Assembly: GCA_947625655.1 (NCBI GenBank)
Contig: CANQPD010000002.1
Coordinates: 124,001-188,000 of the forward strand
DNA from: an uncultured Dysosmobacter sp.
Lineage (GTDB): Bacteria > Bacillota > Clostridia > Oscillospirales > Oscillospiraceae
Direction: 5' to 3'
Length of the DNA: 64,000 bases
Positions within the stretch are counted from its first letter, which is position 1. Every line of letters starts with the position of its first letter. The notes below the pieces were generated by a model that saw only the letters and a program-made list of their open reading frames with translations, did not search any database and was not told the DNA's origin. Positions 60,874-64,000 of this stretch are shown here, piece by piece. Position numbers and translations under genes: made by a program.

Positions 60874-60920
60874 CTTCACACGCAGGAGGTCACTGGTTCG
60901 AGTCCAGTAGTCTCCACCAA
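60874..60920 (+). repeat. Attachment repeat 3 (right junction of element 2)
   Basis: 47 bp matching tRNA-Val from the anticodon loop to CCA, preceded by the same CCCGACGTATCTTC as repeat 2. It is followed by a different terminator (60922-60957), so the sequence to the right belongs to another element. Confidence 0.9.
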
Positions 60921-60921
60921 G

Positions 60922-60957
60922 AAAAATCCTTAGAACCGCAAGGTTTTGAGGATTTTT
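60922..60957 (+). terminator. Terminator after attachment repeat 3
   Basis: Stem AAAAATCCTTAGAACC / GGTTTTGAGGATTTTT (imperfect) with a T7 tail. Confidence 0.65.
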
Positions 60958-61164
60958 TTCTTTTCCTTTTGTTGGAAGTTTTGCCCTCTTGGATTTCCCA
61001 TATTTTGTGGTAATTTAGCCCGATTTCGGGCATTGTTGTTGCAAAAGTGTTGCAAATTTTTGAATTGTCCGGCCCTATTGCTCAGCGGGTCTGGCTTCTT
61101 ATCCCTCATCCGCAGCGGAACAACCATCCCTTGTGAAGCCCCCTTCCACACAGATAACACGGCT

Positions 61165-62235
61165 TCACGCCTGCACACGCAGCGCCTCCCGAACCTTTTC
61201 CGCCGTCTTTGCCTCGCGTGTGCGCCGGTCATAATGGGTATACACACGCAGCGTCATATCCATCGTGCTGTGTCCGGCGAGATATTGGATCTCCTTTACA
61301 TCCAGCGTCCCCGATTCAAAAAGCTGTGTGATGTAGGTATGCCGGAGGATATGCGCCGTGATATGGGTATCCGGCAGCTCCCTCTCAATCAGTTTCCACA
61401 TGCTTTTATAGGATGACTTTGTCAGCGGCCCATGGTTCTCCATCGCGATCACATACTTGGAGTGGGATGTTTTCTTCCGTGCGACCAGCCACTCTTCCAG
61501 GTCTTCGGAGAGCGGCAGGTTCCGTTTCCCCGCTTTCGTCTTCATGTTTTCGCTGATTGTCGTCTCATAACGTCCCATCACTGCGTTGTGCCGGACATGG
61601 ATCACCTTCTTTTTGAAATCAATATCCTCCCATTGCAAACCGACGATCTCGCCCCGGCGCATCCCGGTGTGAAGCGCGATCAGCAGGAATGTTCTGGCAC
61701 GGGGATTCTTCACCCACTCAAGGAGCAGCTGCCTTTCCTGGGCGTTCAACGCCTCTTTCTCCACGGTCTTCTTGCCGCTGGGCTTGAGCATGCTGCTGAC
61801 GGGAGACTTCGCCACCAGTCCATTTTCCTGCGCTGCTTTAAAAATGCTGCGGAGATTGATCAGCACTTTGGATTGCAGGGAATTGCTTTTGCCGGCAAGC
61901 CCCGCCATAATGGCCTGGATCTGCATGGGCGTGATATCCCGCAGCCGGTACCCGCCAATCACCGGAAGAATATGCTGGTTCAAAACATATTTGATGGCTT
62001 CCAGACTGTTTTCCCGCAAATACGGCTTTTTATAGAGGTCGTACCACATCTGCGCAAAGTGAGCGAAGGTCTCCTCATTGCAAATATCCACGCCGGAGTT
62101 GACCAGGATCTGCGTCTTCAGAACTTTTTCGTCCAGTTCTTTCTGCGTTTTGGCCCGGAGATATTTACGCGTGCCATCCGGGAGCTGGACTGCCTTTGTG
62201 AGATAGGCATACTTCTTTTTCTGCTTTTCTGCCAT
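61165..62235 (-). CDS. Tyrosine recombinase / integrase (complete)
   Basis: A 356-residue integrase. It has an N-terminal AP2-like arm-binding start ('KAVQLPDGTRKYLRAKTQKELDEKV'), a SAM-like core-binding domain (about 65-165) and a full catalytic domain. The first arginine is in 'HTGMRRGEIVGLQW', HxxR in 'HILRHTYIT', and the last His and Tyr in 'LAGHSTMDMTLRVYTHYDR'. The ATG at 62235 follows AAAGGAGA. It lies 245 bp inside the third attachment repeat, in the usual integrase position. It belongs to a different subfamily from the broken integrases of elements 1 and 2. Confidence 0.94.
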   Translation of the reverse strand: MAEKQKKKYAYLTKAVQLPDGTRKYLRAKTQKELDEKVLKTQILVNSGVDICNEETFAHFAQMWYDLYKKPYLRENSLEAIKYVLNQHILPVIGGYRLRDITPMQIQAIMAGLAGKSNSLQSKVLINLRSIFKAAQENGLVAKSPVSSMLKPSGKKTVEKEALNAQERQLLLEWVKNPRARTFLLIALHTGMRRGEIVGLQWEDIDFKKKVIHVRHNAVMGRYETTISENMKTKAGKRNLPLSEDLEEWLVARKKTSHSKYVIAMENHGPLTKSSYKSMWKLIERELPDTHITAHILRHTYITQLFESGTLDVKEIQYLAGHSTMDMTLRVYTHYDRRTREAKTAEKVREALRVQA

Positions 62236-62360
62236 GCGGCATTCTCCTTTCAATAATGCCTTGTGATACAGTATCCCAATTATACCGTTGGCACAAGTGG
62301 TCTGTGAGAAATTTTTTTATTTCCAGACGCCGCTAAAATGCCGCTGTGTTCCGTCCGCGG

Positions 62361-62630
62361 CTATTCAATTTTCCATTGTTTTGCCGGCACCATTTTATGA
62401 CACGCCTCCTGCGTCCTCGTATCGCCCGTAAGATAACCTTCCAGCGCCTCCAAGGTGACGAGGCACTTCTTCCCCACGCGAACGCTCGGAACGGCTCCTG
62501 TGCGCAGCAATGTGCGAATTGCGGTCTCTGTCAAGCTGGTTTTCGGATCTTTTTCGCGGAAGTAAGCCGCCGCTTCCCGGATCGTGCGGGTATGTTGTAG
62601 CGCGACAATTTTTTTGCGAAACTCGGACAG
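62361..62630 (-). CDS. Excisionase-like MerR/HTH protein
   Basis: A frame of about 89 residues: 'TIREAAAYFREKDPKTSLTETAIRTLLRTGAVPSVRVGKKCLVTLEALEGYL', a typical excisionase-family winged helix encoded just upstream of the integrase. No ATG, GTG or TTG lies before the conserved part. The frame opens after a TAG near 62659, and a CTG at 62630 (or an ATT upstream) would have to serve. It may therefore be 5'-damaged or use a rare start. Confidence 0.6.
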   Translation of the reverse strand: MSEFRKKIVALQHTRTIREAAAYFREKDPKTSLTETAIRTLLRTGAVPSVRVGKKCLVTLEALEGYLTGDTRTQEACHKMVPAKQWKIE

Positions 62631-62800
62631 AATTTTTGAGAAAAAAATAGCCCGGTTCTAAGAAGTAAATCCGAAACCCGCTCACTTGCATCGACGGCCC
62701 CCAAAATGGAGGGAGCCGCCCATGTAAAGGGGCGGGTTTTAGCTTGGGGAGGAGCGGCCTTTGCCGCCCCTCCTTTAGCTTTTTACCCCTGGGGTAGTAG

Positions 62801-62990
62801 TTACCCCTCCGTAGCCTCTCCGGCGTCCTCTGCGGCCTCCTGGGCCGCTACAGGCTCGGTATATTCAGACCAGCCATAGACACCGGGCTCCCAGACGTTG
62901 GAGCCCACGTCGGAGACCCGCTTCTTTTCGTTGTGGGTCACCTTGTCGCCATTTGCATAGGGGAAATTGAGTTTAGCCACCTGCCGGACG
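62801..62990 (-). pseudogene. Fragment of a phage-type tail/cell-wall-binding protein
   Basis: About 60 codons resembling the C-terminal carbohydrate-binding-like domain of phage proteins: 'NGDKVTHNEKKRVSDVGSNVWEPGVYGWSEYTEP', then an Ala/Glu tail. The upstream part of the frame (to 63088) is unrelated and overlaps the oxidoreductase gene. A phage-gene remnant is the best reading. The gap 62660-62800 holds G/C-rich hairpins only. Confidence 0.45.
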
Positions 62991-63044
62991 GAATGCATGA
63001 AGTCGAGCGTTCCAGTCCGCCAGAAAACGCTGTGCTCGCAAATG

Positions 63045-64000
63045 TTACCCTTTTGCCGCTGGAAACGGCAGTTGAAGTGTTTTTCCAAGCATTGTCAGTT
63101 CCTGTACAACAGGCTCGGAAAGCTGGACGCCTATTTGCTGAGCTTCCTGAAATTGACGGGCTTCAAGTTCACCAGGGACATAAATTTCCGAAACCTGACA
63201 GTTTTTCGGAGACGCCTTGATCTCTGTCAGCAGCTGCGCTGCGGAGCGTTCAAAATCCTGCGGCTCCATAATATGGCTGATATCAATAGCACCCAGCACA
63301 AATCCTGTATCCTGTGTTCGGGTGAAATCGTACATACTGCCCATCTCTGTGCTTTTGGCAGCATTTGCGAGGCAAACGCACAACAGTTCGATCATCAGCG
63401 CGATTCCATAGCCCTTGGCCCCTCCAAAGGATGTCAGGCTGCCGCCGTCCAGAACCGCGGCGGGATTTGTCGTAGGTTCGCCGGAGCTGTCAAGGCCCCA
63501 GCCCATCGGAATATGACGGCCCTTCTGCCGCGCGAGAATGATTTTGCCCTGTGCCACCAGGCTGGTCGCCATATCCAGCACAAACGGTTCTCGGCCATCC
63601 ACCGGAATCGTAATGGAGAGAGGATTCGTCCCCAGCATGGGCCGGGCTCCGCCAAAGGGCGCCACGCTCTTAAAAGCGTTGGACACGGCAAATCCGATCA
63701 TATGGCATTCGGCGGCATACCTGGTGAAGTAGGCTGAATATCCAAAGTGGTTGCAGTTTCGCACCGCACCCACGCATACCCCTTTTTCCCGGGCGCGTTC
63801 CACGCACAGTTCCATCGCCCTTTGCGCTGCACAGGCGCCCATGCCGTTTTGCCCGTCTATGGCCAGCAGCGCGCCGCCGTCCTTCGTGATTTCAGGGACT
63901 ACGCCTACGCGGATCAGCTTTCGCTGTATCCGCTCCACATAGGTGGGCATTCGCATCAGACCGTGCGAGTGCAGCCCCCGCATATCCGCGTACACCAGGC
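63045..64000 (-). CDS. Ldh/Mdh-family NAD(P)-dependent oxidoreductase (5' end beyond window)
   Basis: About 317 residues of a malate/L-lactate dehydrogenase-family (PF02615) protein. 'ADMRGLHSHGLMRMP' is at the start of the visible part, then 'AVRNCNHFGYSAYFT' (catalytic His), 'PFGGARPMLGTNPLSI' and 'GGAKGYGIALMIELLC'. The family oxidises 2-hydroxy acids such as malate, L-lactate, ureidoglycolate or sulfolactate. The frame is open to the right edge, so the true start is outside the window. Expected length is ~340-350, so only about 25-35 residues are missing. Confidence 0.9.
   Translation of the reverse strand, partial: LVYADMRGLHSHGLMRMPTYVERIQRKLIRVGVVPEITKDGGALLAIDGQNGMGACAAQRAMELCVERAREKGVCVGAVRNCNHFGYSAYFTRYAAECHMIGFAVSNAFKSVAPFGGARPMLGTNPLSITIPVDGREPFVLDMATSLVAQGKIILARQKGRHIPMGWGLDSSGEPTTNPAAVLDGGSLTSFGGAKGYGIALMIELLCVCLANAAKSTEMGSMYDFTRTQDTGFVLGAIDISHIMEPQDFERSAAQLLTEIKASPKNCQVSEIYVPGELEARQFQEAQQIGVQLSEPVVQELTMLGKTLQLPFPAAKG

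Noticed and set aside
62395..62691. A 98-codon minus-strand frame over the excisionase region
   Set aside because: A different frame carries the conserved excisionase motif; this one is arginine/serine-rich shadow sequence.

Overview
The window looks like a chromosomal segment of a GC-rich gut Clostridium relative, most likely an Oscillospiraceae/Flavonifractor-type Firmicute. That placement is inference from codon bias, a perfect CIRCE box before groES-groEL, a PadR-DUF1700 operon, YesMN-type two-component genes and the families of the mobile genes. No rRNA or species marker is present.

Region 1 (1-19.4 kb) is mostly ordinary chromosome. It holds an AI-2E family permease, two lipid-kinase-like genes, a Nudix CoA pyrophosphatase, a PadR/DUF1700 membrane operon, a cation antiporter behind a yybP-ykoY-type manganese riboswitch, a phosphatase-acetyltransferase fusion, tRNA-Ser, a stomatin-like/NfeD pair whose NfeD is fused to a DNA-binding domain, an RNA methyltransferase, groES-groEL, and a type III restriction-modification locus collapsed by a large internal deletion. 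Two ~220-bp copies of a structured intergenic repeat (2.9-3.2 kb and 15.3-15.6 kb) are each sandwiched between two copies of the local terminator hairpin.

Region 2 (19.4-19.75 kb) is a tRNA cluster (Met, Glu, Val). The 3' half of tRNA-Val recurs at 35.46 kb and 60.87 kb. These direct repeats delimit two tandem integrated elements and the edge of a third. Element 1 (19.7-35.5 kb) carries a chimeric integrase-toxin gene, a putative immunity gene and a carbohydrate operon (kinase, aldolase, dehydrogenase, cyclase, ribose-type ABC transporter, YesMN regulators). Element 2 (35.5-60.9 kb) carries a second, unfused copy of the toxin module with its own putative immunity gene, an integrase C-terminal scrap, parA-parB-relaxase mobilisation genes, an AT-rich ECF-sigma/secreted-protease module, decayed mobilisation genes, a DUF6076-type gene between direct repeats, and a nitrogen-oxide module. 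No type IV secretion ATPase or coupling protein is seen, so these elements look mobilisable rather than self-conjugative.

The nitrogen-oxide module (51.7-60.4 kb) has hcp facing a seven-gene operon: an FMN-binding-domain/pentaheme NrfA fusion, a second pentaheme NrfA lipoprotein, ResB and CcsA (system II cytochrome c maturation), DUF4491, a pyridoxamine kinase-like protein and a TIGR04076 protein. Together they would reduce nitrite or NO to ammonium on the outer face of the membrane, with covalently bound flavin possibly feeding the hemes. The module is bracketed by ~85-bp direct repeats.

Region 3 (60.9-64 kb) has a complete tyrosine recombinase, an excisionase-like gene and the 3' part of an Ldh/Mdh-family oxidoreductase that runs off the end.

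The strongest candidates for undescribed biology are the integrase-linked toxin/immunity cassette in tandem tRNA-Val islands, the flavin-heme NrfA fusion on an apparently mobile cassette, the terminator-flanked structured repeat, and the ECF-controlled secreted-protease module.
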